Source of the DNA: a bacterium MnTg04
GTDB lineage: Bacteria > Pseudomonadota > Gammaproteobacteria > Steroidobacterales > MnTg04
Length of the DNA: 23,199 bases
Direction of reading: 5' to 3'
Assembly: GCA_008975185.1 (NCBI GenBank)
Contig: BFAU01000068.1
Span: 1-23,199 of the forward strand
Every line of letters starts with the position of its first letter. Position 1 is the first letter of the stretch. The notes beneath the pieces were generated by a model, which ran no database searches, had not been told where the DNA came from, and worked only from the letters and a program-made list of their open reading frames with translations. A program made the translations under genes and the position numbers. Positions 5,663 through 14,486 of the stretch are shown piece after piece.

Positions 5663-7723
5663 ATGCAGCAGTTGCCCGTCGGCGGCTCATCGGCGAAAAT
5701 GCGCCGCTTTCCAACTCGGGATTCAGCAAAAATGCCTAAGCGCAGAGACCTTGCCAACGCGATTCGCGCGCTGTCGATGGATGCAGTTCAAAAAGCCAAT
5801 TCCGGGCACCCGGGCATGCCGATGGGCATGGCGGACATCGCGGAGGTTCTCTGGAACGACTACCTCAGGCACAACCCGGGTAATCCGCGCTGGGAAAATC
5901 GGGACCGCTTCGTGTTATCGAATGGCCATGGCTCGATGCTCCTTTATTCGGTTTTGCACCTGAGTGGTTATCCGCTGGATATAGAGCAGATTCAAAATTT
6001 CCGCCAGCTCGGTTATCACACCGCCGGTCACCCGGAATACGACCAGGACCTCGGCATAGAAACGACCACCGGCCCGCTGGGGCAGGGCATCACCAACGCG
6101 GTTGGCATGGCGCTGGCTGAAAAAGTCCTGGCGGCACAATTCAACAAGCCCGGCTTCGACCTGGTCGATCACCATACCTATGCCTTCACCGGCGATGGCT
6201 GCCTGATGGAGGGCATTTCGCATGAAGCCTGCTCCCTGGCCGGCACCTTGCGCCTCGGAAAACTGATTGTTTTCTATGACGACAACGGGATTTCAATCGA
6301 CGGCAAAGTCGATGGCTGGTTTACCGATGACACGCCGGCTCGTTTCAAGGCCTATGGCTGGCACGTGGTTGCCGATGTCGATGGCCATGATCCGGTGGCG
6401 GTGGCGAAGGCAATAGACGCCGCACGCGCCAGCGACAGGCCCAGTCTGATCTGCTGCAAGACGGTGATCGGCTGGGGTTCGCCAAACAAACAAGGCAGTG
6501 CGGCGACCCATGGCGCGCCGCTGGGCGCTGAAGAAGTCGCCCTGGTCAGGGACACGATCGGCTGGTCGCACGCGCCCTTCGATGTCCCGAACGATATACG
6601 CGCGGGATGGGATGCCAGGGAAAAGGGAGCCAGGGCGGAAGAGCAATGGCAGCAAATGTATTCGGCATACCGGCAAAAGCATCCGCAACTGGGCGCCGAA
6701 TTCCAGCGGCGGATGGCCGGCGAACTGCCGGATAACTGGCAGGAATTCGCTGCCGGCGTCGTCAAGGAAATTAACGCCGAAGCGGCGGATATGGCGACTC
6801 GCAAGGCATCGTTGCGGGCGCTCAACGGGTTCGCGCCGGCATTGCCGGAAATGCTCGGCGGATCGGCAGATCTGACCGGCTCCAATCTGACTTACTGGGA
6901 TGAGTCGAAGACGATATCCGCGGAGGATGCCAGCGGCAATTACCTTTACTACGGGGTCAGGGAATTCGGCATGTCCGCGATGATGAATGGCATGGCGCTG
7001 CACGGTGGCCTGATGCCCTACGGCGCCACTTTCCTGACATTCCAGGACTATGCGCGCAACGCCGTACGGATGGCCGCGTTGATGAAGGTGCGCAGCATTT
7101 TCGTATACACCCACGACTCGATCGGTCTGGGCGAAGACGGGCCCACGCATCAGCCTGTGGAACATGTCGCCAGCCTCCGGCTGATACCGGGGATGATCGT
7201 CTGGAGACCGTGCGATACCGTCGAGGCCGCCCTTGCATGGCAGGCGGCGATCGAGAGGCGGGACGGACCGACCTGCCTGGTGTTTACCCGCCAGGGCCTG
7301 CCATTCCAGAAACGCGATGACAGGCAAATCGAAAATATCCGGCGCGGCGGCTATGTCCTGCGTGACTGTGCAGGAATGCCGGCGCTGATTTTGATTGCCA
7401 CCGGTTCCGAGGTTGCCATCGCGATGGAGGCGGCCGCTGAACTGGAAAAATCCGGTGTGCCCACGCGTGTGGTATCGATACCGAGTACGGACGTTTTCGA
7501 GGTCCAGGACGATGCGTATCGCGATTCGGTGTTAGCTGCCGAAGTCAGCGCCCGCATTGTTATCGAAGCCGGCGTCAGCAATTGCTGGCATCGTTATGCC
7601 GGCCCGGGCGGCCGGATTATCGGTATGGACCGGTTTGGCCTGTCAGCGCCAGCCGGTCAGTTATTTGATAAATTCGGTTTCACCTCGGATAACATCATCA
7701 AGGTTGCCCGGGAGATTCTTTGA
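5663..7723 (+). CDS. tkt: Transketolase
   Basis: Transketolase moves two-carbon units between sugar phosphates using thiamine diphosphate and Mg2+, linking the pentose-phosphate pathway to glycolysis. From the ATG at 5732 the protein aligns closely with E. coli TktA (LANAIRALSMDAVQKA, SGHPGMPMGMADIAEVLW, ETTTGPLGQGI, the thiamine motif GDGCLMEG...DDN at about 154-185, then YVREFGM-type and HDSIGLGEDGPTHQPVEH blocks). That would give 663 residues, the usual length. The ATG at 5663 has a far better ribosome-binding site (GGGAGGG) and would add MQQLPVGGSSAK... (23 residues) that does not resemble the family. I give the longer form because of the ribosome-binding site. It heads the tkt-gap-pgk-pyk set. 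Confidence 0.96.
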   Translation: MQQLPVGGSSAKMRRFPTRDSAKMPKRRDLANAIRALSMDAVQKANSGHPGMPMGMADIAEVLWNDYLRHNPGNPRWENRDRFVLSNGHGSMLLYSVLHLSGYPLDIEQIQNFRQLGYHTAGHPEYDQDLGIETTTGPLGQGITNAVGMALAEKVLAAQFNKPGFDLVDHHTYAFTGDGCLMEGISHEACSLAGTLRLGKLIVFYDDNGISIDGKVDGWFTDDTPARFKAYGWHVVADVDGHDPVAVAKAIDAARASDRPSLICCKTVIGWGSPNKQGSAATHGAPLGAEEVALVRDTIGWSHAPFDVPNDIRAGWDAREKGARAEEQWQQMYSAYRQKHPQLGAEFQRRMAGELPDNWQEFAAGVVKEINAEAADMATRKASLRALNGFAPALPEMLGGSADLTGSNLTYWDESKTISAEDASGNYLYYGVREFGMSAMMNGMALHGGLMPYGATFLTFQDYARNAVRMAALMKVRSIFVYTHDSIGLGEDGPTHQPVEHVASLRLIPGMIVWRPCDTVEAALAWQAAIERRDGPTCLVFTRQGLPFQKRDDRQIENIRRGGYVLRDCAGMPALILIATGSEVAIAMEAAAELEKSGVPTRVVSIPSTDVFEVQDDAYRDSVLAAEVSARIVIEAGVSNCWHRYAGPGGRIIGMDRFGLSAPAGQLFDKFGFTSDNIIKVAREIL

Positions 7724-7753
7724 TCGCAGCCGGATATTCACAAAGGAAAAAAC

Positions 7754-8767
7754 ATGACTGTCAAAGTAGCAATTAACGGCTATGGCCGAATTGGCCGCAA
7801 TATCTTGCGCTCCCTGTACGAATCGGGTCGCAACGAGGAAATCAGCATCGTCGCCGTCAATGACCTGGGCGACGCGAATACCAATGCCCATCTGACGCGG
7901 TATGACACCGCGCACGGCAAGTTCCCGGGGGAAATCAGCGTGGATGGCGACCATATGGTGGTGAACGGCGACCGGATTCGCGTTTGCGCCGAACGCGATC
8001 CGGGCAAGTTGCCCTGGGCCGAACTCGGCGTTGACGTCGTGCTCGAAAGCACCGGATTTTTTGCCACCAAGGAAAAGGCGGCGCCCCACCTGGCGGCGGG
8101 CGCAAAGAAAGTCATTATCTCGGCGCCCGCCGGCACATCGGTGGATGCGACTATCGTCTATGGCGTCAACCACGATACGCTCAAAGCGAGCGACCAGGTC
8201 ATTTCGAACGCTTCGTGCACGACCAACTGCCTGGCGCCGCTGGTCAAGCCGTTGCTTGAAAAAATCGGTCTCGAACATGGGCTGATGACCACTATTCACG
8301 CCTACACCAACGACCAGGTCCTGACCGATGTCTATCACTCGGATCTCAGGCGGGCACGTTCGGCGACCATGTCGATGATTCCAGCCAAGACCGGCGCCGC
8401 CGCTGCGGTTGGCCTGGTAATTCCGGAACTGGCAGGCAAGCTGGACGGCTTTGCGATCCGCGTGCCGACGATCAACGTGTCGCTCGTGGACCTTGTATTT
8501 ACCGCGTCCCGCGATACCTCGATCGAAGAAATCAACTCGATACTGAAAGAGGCAAGCGATGGCGAACTGAAGGGGGTGCTGCAGTACAGCGACGGGCCGC
8601 TGGTGTCGGTAGATTTTAATCACGACCCGGCTTCGTCGAGTTATGACGCGACCCTGACCAAGGTCATGCAGGGCAGGCTGGTAAAAGTCTGTGCCTGGTA
8701 CGACAACGAGTGGGGTTTCTCAAACCGGATGCTGGATACGACGCTGGCGCTGATCAACGCGAAGTAA
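7754..8767 (+). CDS. gap: Glyceraldehyde-3-phosphate dehydrogenase, type I
   Basis: This tetrameric cytosolic enzyme converts glyceraldehyde 3-phosphate, NAD+ and phosphate to 1,3-bisphosphoglycerate. The 337-residue length is typical. The Rossmann motif is INGYGRIGRN (7-16), the nucleotide-specificity region is AVNDLGD (34-40) with Asp37 as in NAD-dependent forms, the catalytic Cys is C155 in SNASCTTNC, and H182 (TTIHAYTNDQ) is the base. WYDNEWGFSNRM near the C-terminus is a standard signature. An AAGGAA ribosome-binding site precedes the ATG, 30 bases after tkt. It could serve glycolysis or gluconeogenesis. Confidence 0.97.
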   Translation: MTVKVAINGYGRIGRNILRSLYESGRNEEISIVAVNDLGDANTNAHLTRYDTAHGKFPGEISVDGDHMVVNGDRIRVCAERDPGKLPWAELGVDVVLESTGFFATKEKAAPHLAAGAKKVIISAPAGTSVDATIVYGVNHDTLKASDQVISNASCTTNCLAPLVKPLLEKIGLEHGLMTTIHAYTNDQVLTDVYHSDLRRARSATMSMIPAKTGAAAAVGLVIPELAGKLDGFAIRVPTINVSLVDLVFTASRDTSIEEINSILKEASDGELKGVLQYSDGPLVSVDFNHDPASSSYDATLTKVMQGRLVKVCAWYDNEWGFSNRMLDTTLALINAK

Positions 8768-8815
8768 CAGCCTGCTAGTACAGGGCCCGCGGGTTGCCGG
8801 TAAATCTCCTGTAGC

Positions 8816-8821
8816 GGAGGA
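8816..8821 (+). promoter_or_regulatory. Shine-Dalgarno (GGAGGA) deciding the GTG start of pgk
   Basis: GGAGGA sits 3 bases before the GTG at 8825. The alternative in-frame ATG at 8840 is 18 bases away, too far. The ATG at 8823 is out of frame and meets a stop at once. CTCC at 8806-8809 can pair with GGAG at 8816-8819 and partly mask the site. Confidence 0.6.
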
Positions 8822-8824
8822 CAT

Positions 8825-10009
8825 GTGAATTTTCTACGTATGAACGAACTGGATCTTGCGGGTCAACGCGTGCTGATCCGGGAAGACCTGAATGTGCCGA
8901 TCAGCGATGGCATTGTCACCAGCGACGCCCGTCTCAGGGCTGCATTGCCGACCATTCGCATGGCGATCGCCGCCGGTGCGAAGCTGATGCTGATATCGCA
9001 CCTTGGGCGTCCACGGGAGGGTGAATATCAGGAAGAGTTCTCGCTGGCGCCGGTGGCCAAAAAATTGTCCAGCATGCTGGGTTTGAAAGTACGGCTCGAA
9101 AAGGACTGGCTGGACGGGCTCAGCATCGAAGATGGCGAAGTCGTTCTGTGCGAAAACGTGCGCTTTCATCTCGGCGAAAAAAGCAATGACGATAAATTGT
9201 CCAGAAAAATGGCGGCGCTGGCGGATATATTCGTCATGGATGCATTTGCCACCGCTCATCGCTCGCACGCGAGCACCCATGGTGTCGCGCGGTATGCGCC
9301 GATCGCTTGCGCCGGGCCGTTGCTGGTCGGAGAATTGCAGGCGCTGAGCCAGGCGCTGGAGAATCCGGCCAGGCCGCTGGTTGCCATCGTCGGCGGTTCC
9401 AAGGTCTCGAGCAAACTTGCTATTTTGAAAACGCTTGCCGAAAAGGTTGACCAGCTGGTCCTTGGCGGTGGTATTGCCAACACCTTTATCGCGGCCGCGG
9501 GTCACCCGGTAGGCAAGTCGTTGTATGAACCCGGGATGCTGGATGCGGCCCGGGAAGTGGCCGAATTTGCCGCCATGCGTGGCGCGAGTATTCCGCTACC
9601 CAGCGACGTTGTGGTCGCCACGGAATTTTCGGATACGGCGGAAGCGGATGTACGTGCAGTGGACCAGGTAGAAGACGACCAGATGATCCTCGATATCGGG
9701 CCGGATACCGCTGAAGTCCTGGCTGGCATCATGCGCGATGCCGGGACCATAGTCTGGAACGGTCCGGTCGGTGTTTTCGAGATCGACCAGTTTGGCGAAG
9801 GCACGCGCACGCTCGCCAACGCGATCGCGGAAAGCTCGGCGTTTTCTATTGCCGGCGGTGGTGATACGCTGGCCGCGCTGGAGAAATACAAGCTGGCAGC
9901 CCAGATTTCTTATATCTCGACGGGCGGCGGCGCATTCCTGGAATTTCTTGAGGGCAAGACTTTGCCTGCCGTTGCGGTATTGCAGGCGCGAGCGCAGGAA
10001 GCTGCCTGA
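8825..10009 (+). CDS. pgk: Phosphoglycerate kinase
   Basis: This monomeric enzyme transfers phosphate from 1,3-bisphosphoglycerate to ADP, making ATP and 3-phosphoglycerate. The 394-residue protein follows E. coli PGK throughout: VLIREDLNVPISDG (substrate site, about 20-33), SHLGRPREGEY (about 59-69), VMDAFATAHRSHASTHG, the hinge block VAIVGGSKVSSKL, the GGGIANTF stretch and the nucleotide-binding GGGDTLAAL near the C-terminus. The GTG start gives MNFLRMNELDLAGQR, which aligns with the family N-terminus; the internal ATG at 8840 would lose five residues. It lies 57 bases after gap. Confidence 0.98.
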   Translation: MNFLRMNELDLAGQRVLIREDLNVPISDGIVTSDARLRAALPTIRMAIAAGAKLMLISHLGRPREGEYQEEFSLAPVAKKLSSMLGLKVRLEKDWLDGLSIEDGEVVLCENVRFHLGEKSNDDKLSRKMAALADIFVMDAFATAHRSHASTHGVARYAPIACAGPLLVGELQALSQALENPARPLVAIVGGSKVSSKLAILKTLAEKVDQLVLGGGIANTFIAAAGHPVGKSLYEPGMLDAAREVAEFAAMRGASIPLPSDVVVATEFSDTAEADVRAVDQVEDDQMILDIGPDTAEVLAGIMRDAGTIVWNGPVGVFEIDQFGEGTRTLANAIAESSAFSIAGGGDTLAALEKYKLAAQISYISTGGGAFLEFLEGKTLPAVAVLQARAQEAA

Positions 10010-10037
10010 GCGGAGTCCGACGCGGGCGAGAGTTGAC

Positions 10038-11468
10038 ATGCAAAGACGAACAAAAATAATCGCGACACTGGGGCCGGCGACCGATACGCCCGAGACACTC
10101 GAGAAGATGATCCTGGCCGGCATGGATGTCGCGCGGATCAACTTTTCTCATGGCAAAGCTGAAGATCACACGCGAACAATGCGCCTGATCAGGGAAGCAT
10201 CGGCAAAAACCGGGCGCGAGGTTACTGTACTCGGCGACCTAGGTGGACCAAAGATTCGCATCGAGTGTTTTAGCGAGGATCGCATCGATCTGAAGGAAGG
10301 CGATCATTTCTCGCTGGACTACGAATACGATCCGGATGCCGGTACCAATACAATTGTCGGGATTACCTACGCACAACTTTCCCAGGATCTCAGCCCCGGC
10401 GATGTCCTGTTGCTCGACGATGGGCAAATAACCCTCGAAGTTACCGAGGTGGCACATCCGAGGGTCGTCAGCCGGGTATTGGTTGGCGGGGTGTTGTCGA
10501 GCAAAAAGGGGATCAATCGCCTCGGTGGCGGGCTGTCGGCCAGGGCGCTTTCCGATAAGGACCGCGAAGACATCAAGCTGGCCGTGGATATAGACGTGGA
10601 TTTTCTGGCGGTCTCGTTTCCGCGCGACGCCAGCGATGTCAACGAGGCTAAATCGCTCTATCAGCAGGCGGGCGGCCAGGGAAGGATCGTCGCCAAGATA
10701 GAGCGTGCGGAAGCGATTGAAAATATTGAGTCAATCGTCGATGCGGCCGATGTGGTCATGGTCGCCCGTGGCGATCTGGGCGTGGAGGTCGGTTATGCGG
10801 AACTGCCGGGCCTGCAAAAAAGAATTATTCGCATGACCAGGCAAAAAAACCGGGTCTGTATCACGGCGACCCAAATGATGGAGTCGATGATCAACAGCCC
10901 GATTCCGACCCGCGCCGAGGTGTCCGATGTCGCCAACGCGGTCATGGATGGTTCGGATTCGGTGATGCTGTCCGGTGAGACGGCGATCGGCAAGTACCCG
11001 GTCAAGGCCATAGCGGCGATGGCGAAGATTTGCGAAGCGGCTGAAAAACACCATCTCGCGCATACCCGGTCGCGCCACAGGATCGATTCGATGTTCAAGC
11101 ATACCGACGAGGCGATCGCGATGGCGGCCATGTATACGGCCAATCACCTGGATGTCAAAGCGATTATCGCGCTGACGGAATCCGGCAAGACTGCCCTGTG
11201 GATGTCGCGTATCAGATCGGACATACCGATTTATGCTTTCACCCGCCATCAACGGACGCGGCGCAGGGTCAACCTGTACCGGGGCGTGTTTCCGGTGTCG
11301 TTCGATATTACCCAGACCCGGACCGACAAGGTCTGGAAGCAGGTATCCGAACGCCTGCTGGAACAGGGCCTGGTGTCGCAGGGCGATTTGATTATTTTCA
11401 CCGAGGGTGAAGCGATCGGCGTATCCGGCGGCACAAACTCGATGAAACTGTTGCGGGTGGGTGACTGA
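10038..11468 (+). CDS. pyk: Pyruvate kinase (PykA type)
   Basis: Pyruvate kinase transfers phosphate from phosphoenolpyruvate to ADP, the last step of glycolysis. The protein has 476 residues, close to E. coli PykA. Seen in order: RRTKIIATLGPAT (3-15), RINFSHG (33-39, substrate Arg), GGPKIR (69-74), the B-domain, the active-site signature IVAKIERAEA (217-226) with K220 and E222, the metal/phosphate stretch VARGDLGVE (242-250) and SVMLSGETAIGKYP. The open frame extends upstream to 9771, but homology begins at the ATG at 10038, which has a GAGAG ribosome-binding site and lies 28 bases after pgk. The C-terminal domain (about 350-476) is the allosteric region; its effector cannot be read from sequence. 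Confidence 0.97.
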   Translation: MQRRTKIIATLGPATDTPETLEKMILAGMDVARINFSHGKAEDHTRTMRLIREASAKTGREVTVLGDLGGPKIRIECFSEDRIDLKEGDHFSLDYEYDPDAGTNTIVGITYAQLSQDLSPGDVLLLDDGQITLEVTEVAHPRVVSRVLVGGVLSSKKGINRLGGGLSARALSDKDREDIKLAVDIDVDFLAVSFPRDASDVNEAKSLYQQAGGQGRIVAKIERAEAIENIESIVDAADVVMVARGDLGVEVGYAELPGLQKRIIRMTRQKNRVCITATQMMESMINSPIPTRAEVSDVANAVMDGSDSVMLSGETAIGKYPVKAIAAMAKICEAAEKHHLAHTRSRHRIDSMFKHTDEAIAMAAMYTANHLDVKAIIALTESGKTALWMSRIRSDIPIYAFTRHQRTRRRVNLYRGVFPVSFDITQTRTDKVWKQVSERLLEQGLVSQGDLIIFTEGEAIGVSGGTNSMKLLRVGD

Positions 11469-11476
11469 CAAAACCG

Positions 11477-13885
11477 ATGAGAAGTCTTCGCCGATTGCTG
11501 CTGCTGGCGGTCCTGCTGCCCGCGGGCGCATTTTTCGCCGGCTGGGCCGCGTTGCACGGTAGTCTGCCCCAGCTTGATGGATCCTTCGATCTCGTCGGTC
11601 TGGAGGCGCCGGTCACGGTAAAACGCGATCGTCTCGGCGTACCCGAGCTTAATGCCTGGAGCCTGGACGACCTGGCCCGCGCCATCGGGTTCCTGCACGC
11701 ACAGGAGCGCTTTTTCCAGATGGACCTGCAACGCCGCTCCGCCGCCGGTGAATTGTCGGAGTTGTTCGGCAGCCGTGCGCTGGCTCACGATCGCTCTATG
11801 CGCTTACATCGGTTGCGCCGCGTTGCGGGGCAAATTCTCACAGGCTTGACGGCCGGTCACCGGCGCATGCTCGAAGCGTATACCGATGGCGTCAACGCGG
11901 GTCTGGGCGCGCTGGCAGTCAGCCCGTTCGAGTACTTGCTGCTGCGCCAGCCGCCACGGGCCTGGATCCCCGAGGACAGTCTGTTGGTGGTGCTGGCGAT
12001 GTATGCGGATCTGCAGGACGAAAACGCCGACTCCGATGCTGAGCGTGGCTATCTGCGAAGCGTCCTGCCTGCGCCGATGTATCGATTCCTGTATCCCGCG
12101 GGTACCCGGTGGGATGCCCCCCTGACCGGTCCGGCGGTCGACTCGCCGTCGCCACCGGCGGCCGAGGTATACGACCTCAGGTCGATTGCCGAGGCCGTGG
12201 GCGACCCGGATCCGGTGGCGCCCGAATACCAACCGGAAATGGCGGTGGGCAGCAACAACTGGGCGCTGGCGGGTCGGCGAACCGCACACGGCGGCGGCAT
12301 GCTGGCCAGCGACATGCATTTGCGGCAGCGGGTCCCCGCGGTCTGGTACCGGGCGCGCTTCAAGGTAGCCAATGTACGCGGCAGGAACCTGGATGTCACC
12401 GGCGTGACCTTGCCGGGTACGCCGTTGATGATTGCCGGCAGCAACGGGCGGGTAGCCTGGTCTTTTACCAACAGTTACGGAGACTGGACGGACCGGGTAA
12501 TCCTGGAAAGTCATCCTGAGGACGATGGCCGTTACCTCACTGCCGATGGTTATCGCGATCTGCAAATCCACCGCGAGACGATCCGGGTCAAGGGCAGCGA
12601 GGATGCGGTCCTGGAAGTGCGCAACAGCCGTTGGGGACCGGTCATCGGGCGCGACCGGCAAGGCCGGCTGCAAAGTGTGCGCTGGCTCGCGGCGATGCCG
12701 GATGCGACCAACGTGCGGCTGCTGGAAATGATGTTCGCCGACAGCGTCGATGAAGCGCTGCGGGTCGCGCCCGAAATCGGCATGCCGCAGCAAAACCTGG
12801 TGGTTGCCGATGCGGATGGCAATATCGGCTGGACGATCATCGGGAAAATCCCGCGCCGCGAGGGCGGTTTCGATCCCCTGCTGCCGGCGTCGTGGGCGCG
12901 CCCAGGGACCGGCTGGAATGGCTTGATCGGCGCGCTGGAGTACCCGCGGGTGGTCAATCCTGCCTCCGGGCAAATCTGGACTGCGAATTCCAGGACGGTC
13001 GGCGATGCGGAACTCGCCCTGATTGGCGATGGGGGTTATGGACTGGGGGCGAGGAGCCGGCAGATTCGTAACGGCCTGGCTCCGTTGCAAAAAGCAACGC
13101 CGGGTGATTTTCTAAAGATCCAACTGGATGACCGGGCCTTGTTCCTGGACCGTTGGCGGCGCCTGGCGCTGGATCTGCTGGCAATGCCCGGCGCCCGGCA
13201 GACCGCGCAGCGGCGACTGGCGGCAAGCGTCCTGGCAGACAACGAGCTGAGGGCGTCGACGGGTTCGCAGGCGTATCGCCTGGTGCGCGAATTCCGGAAT
13301 CTTTGTTACGGCCGTACAAGGCATTTTCTGACCCTGGAGGCCCGACGGGCCGATCCGGATTACCGGCCGCGCCTGAGCCGCAGGTTCGAGGGGGCATTGT
13401 GGCAATTGGTCGAGCAGCGGCCGCGGCATTTGCTGGATCCGCAGTACGATTCCTGGCCGGATTTCCTGCTGGCCGCACTGGATGATTCTGTCGACAGGCT
13501 GGACCCGGACCGGGATGGGCGGCTGGAAACCTGGGGCGATTACAATATCGTTCGCATCAACCACCCGCTGGGCAAGATACCCTTGCTTGGCGCATATCTG
13601 AACATGCCGCCCCATGCGGCGGCGGGAGACACCTTCATGCCGCGCGTGCAGAGCGCAAATTTCGGCGCGTCCGAACGCTTCGCTGTTGCCCCGGGGCGCG
13701 AAGCGGAGGGTTATTTCCATATGCCGGGTGGCCAGAGCGGACATCCTCTGTCGGCATATTATCGCGCCGGGTTCCGCGCCTGGTCAAACGGTGAACCGCT
13801 ACCGTTCCTGCCCGGCGAGCCGGCACATACCTTGCAGCTGCTACCGGTTAGCCCGCTGCCATCAGATCTTTCAGATCGGCAATGA
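11477..13885 (+). CDS. Penicillin acylase family protein (Ntn hydrolase), exported
   Basis: This 802-residue protein has an N-terminal signal sequence or membrane anchor (MRSLRRLLLLAVLLPAGAFF, then GWAALHGSLP). The family is made as a precursor that cuts itself at a Gly-Ser bond, exposing a Ser nucleophile at the start of the beta chain. Here the site is VGSNNWALAG, with Ser259, giving an alpha part of about 230 residues and a beta part of about 544. ARAIGFLHAQERFFQMDLQRR, WSFTNSYGDWTD, and the late Asn-rich motif NFGASERF fit the fold. Members cleave amides such as beta-lactam side chains or acyl-homoserine lactones; the substrate is unknown here. It starts 8 bases after pyk, so it is probably co-transcribed with the glycolytic genes. 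Its 3' end overlaps the convergent peroxiredoxin gene by 38 bases. Confidence 0.9.
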   Translation: MRSLRRLLLLAVLLPAGAFFAGWAALHGSLPQLDGSFDLVGLEAPVTVKRDRLGVPELNAWSLDDLARAIGFLHAQERFFQMDLQRRSAAGELSELFGSRALAHDRSMRLHRLRRVAGQILTGLTAGHRRMLEAYTDGVNAGLGALAVSPFEYLLLRQPPRAWIPEDSLLVVLAMYADLQDENADSDAERGYLRSVLPAPMYRFLYPAGTRWDAPLTGPAVDSPSPPAAEVYDLRSIAEAVGDPDPVAPEYQPEMAVGSNNWALAGRRTAHGGGMLASDMHLRQRVPAVWYRARFKVANVRGRNLDVTGVTLPGTPLMIAGSNGRVAWSFTNSYGDWTDRVILESHPEDDGRYLTADGYRDLQIHRETIRVKGSEDAVLEVRNSRWGPVIGRDRQGRLQSVRWLAAMPDATNVRLLEMMFADSVDEALRVAPEIGMPQQNLVVADADGNIGWTIIGKIPRREGGFDPLLPASWARPGTGWNGLIGALEYPRVVNPASGQIWTANSRTVGDAELALIGDGGYGLGARSRQIRNGLAPLQKATPGDFLKIQLDDRALFLDRWRRLALDLLAMPGARQTAQRRLAASVLADNELRASTGSQAYRLVREFRNLCYGRTRHFLTLEARRADPDYRPRLSRRFEGALWQLVEQRPRHLLDPQYDSWPDFLLAALDDSVDRLDPDRDGRLETWGDYNIVRINHPLGKIPLLGAYLNMPPHAAAGDTFMPRVQSANFGASERFAVAPGREAEGYFHMPGGQSGHPLSAYYRAGFRAWSNGEPLPFLPGEPAHTLQLLPVSPLPSDLSDRQ

Positions 13886-14378
13886 CCTGCGCCGAGTGAA
13901 CATCCGGGTCGACTTTTGGATAATGCTTTGCCAGTAATCCGTCAGGGCCGATCAGGAAAGTCTGGCGCTTCGCAAAGCCGACGCCGCCACCGATGCCCAG
14001 GTACGTTCCATAGAGGCGGGAAATCTCGCCATCGTCATCGGCCAGCAATGAAAAAGGCAGGCTGTATTCCTTGGCAAATTTCTGGTGCGACTCGACATCG
14101 TCCATGCTGACGCCCAGCAAGGCGACATTCATTTTGCGAAATTCGAAAATATCGTCCCTGAAAGAACACGCCTCGGTCGTACAGCCGGGCGTGAAATTCT
14201 TCGGATAAAAATACAGGACTACCCACTGGCCGTCGTAATCATCCAGTTGGTGCCAGTCGCCGTTCTGGTCTTGCAGTTTGAAAGCCGGCGCCGGTTGTCC
14301 TTCTGCGGGGCTTTCTGCGGCCGCAGCGGGCGAAAGCAGACACAGGCAAAGCAGGGTCGGCAGGATTGATTTATACAC
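13848..14378 (-). CDS. Exported Bcp-type peroxiredoxin
   Basis: The 176-residue protein has an AhpC/TSA thioredoxin fold of the Bcp/PrxQ kind, which reduces hydroperoxides with thiols. The peroxidatic Cys is C66 in FTPGCTTEACSF and C71 is the likely resolving Cys, five residues later as in atypical two-Cys members. The N-terminus (YKSILPTLLCLCLLSPAAAA) is a signal peptide with cleavage likely before ESPAEG, so it acts in the periplasm, which is unusual for Bcp. The GTG start (14376-14378) has GGAGG 6 bases upstream and yields a clean signal peptide; the frame extends to 14426 but that would bury it. It is divergent from the alcohol dehydrogenase. Confidence 0.92.
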   Translation of the reverse strand: MYKSILPTLLCLCLLSPAAAAESPAEGQPAPAFKLQDQNGDWHQLDDYDGQWVVLYFYPKNFTPGCTTEACSFRDDIFEFRKMNVALLGVSMDDVESHQKFAKEYSLPFSLLADDDGEISRLYGTYLGIGGGVGFAKRQTFLIGPDGLLAKHYPKVDPDVHSAQVIADLKDLMAAG

Positions 14379-14443
14379 TACAGGCCTCCACGATAGATGT
14401 TCGATTCCAGCATCGGCGGTCAGCATAACCTATGCGCTGGCCT

Positions 14444-14453
14444 GCCGCGCGGC
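14444..14453. promoter_or_regulatory. 10-bp palindrome GCCGCGCGGC in a divergent promoter region
   Basis: This perfect palindrome sits in the 108-bp gap between the divergent peroxiredoxin and alcohol dehydrogenase genes, inside a wider CTGCC/GGCAG pair (14442-14459). It lies 14 bases before a TATAAA box at 14468-14473, near the expected -35 of the dehydrogenase promoter. It could be an operator; GC-rich palindromes also arise by chance. Confidence 0.25.
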
Positions 14454-14467
14454 TGGCAGACCCAGAG

Positions 14468-14473
14468 TATAAA
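14468..14473 (+). promoter_or_regulatory. Putative -10 box (TATAAA) of the alcohol dehydrogenase gene
   Basis: TATAAA lies 13 bases before the ATG at 14487. No -35 match sits 17 bases upstream. If real, the transcript would have a very short leader and a GCGGA ribosome-binding site. Confidence 0.3.
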
Positions 14474-14486
14474 TGCAGGCGGATCG

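Noticed and set aside
9771..10037. N-terminal extension of pyruvate kinase
   Set aside because: The extra 89 codons lie within pgk in another frame, are Arg/Ser-rich and not homologous; the ATG at 10038 matches the family start.
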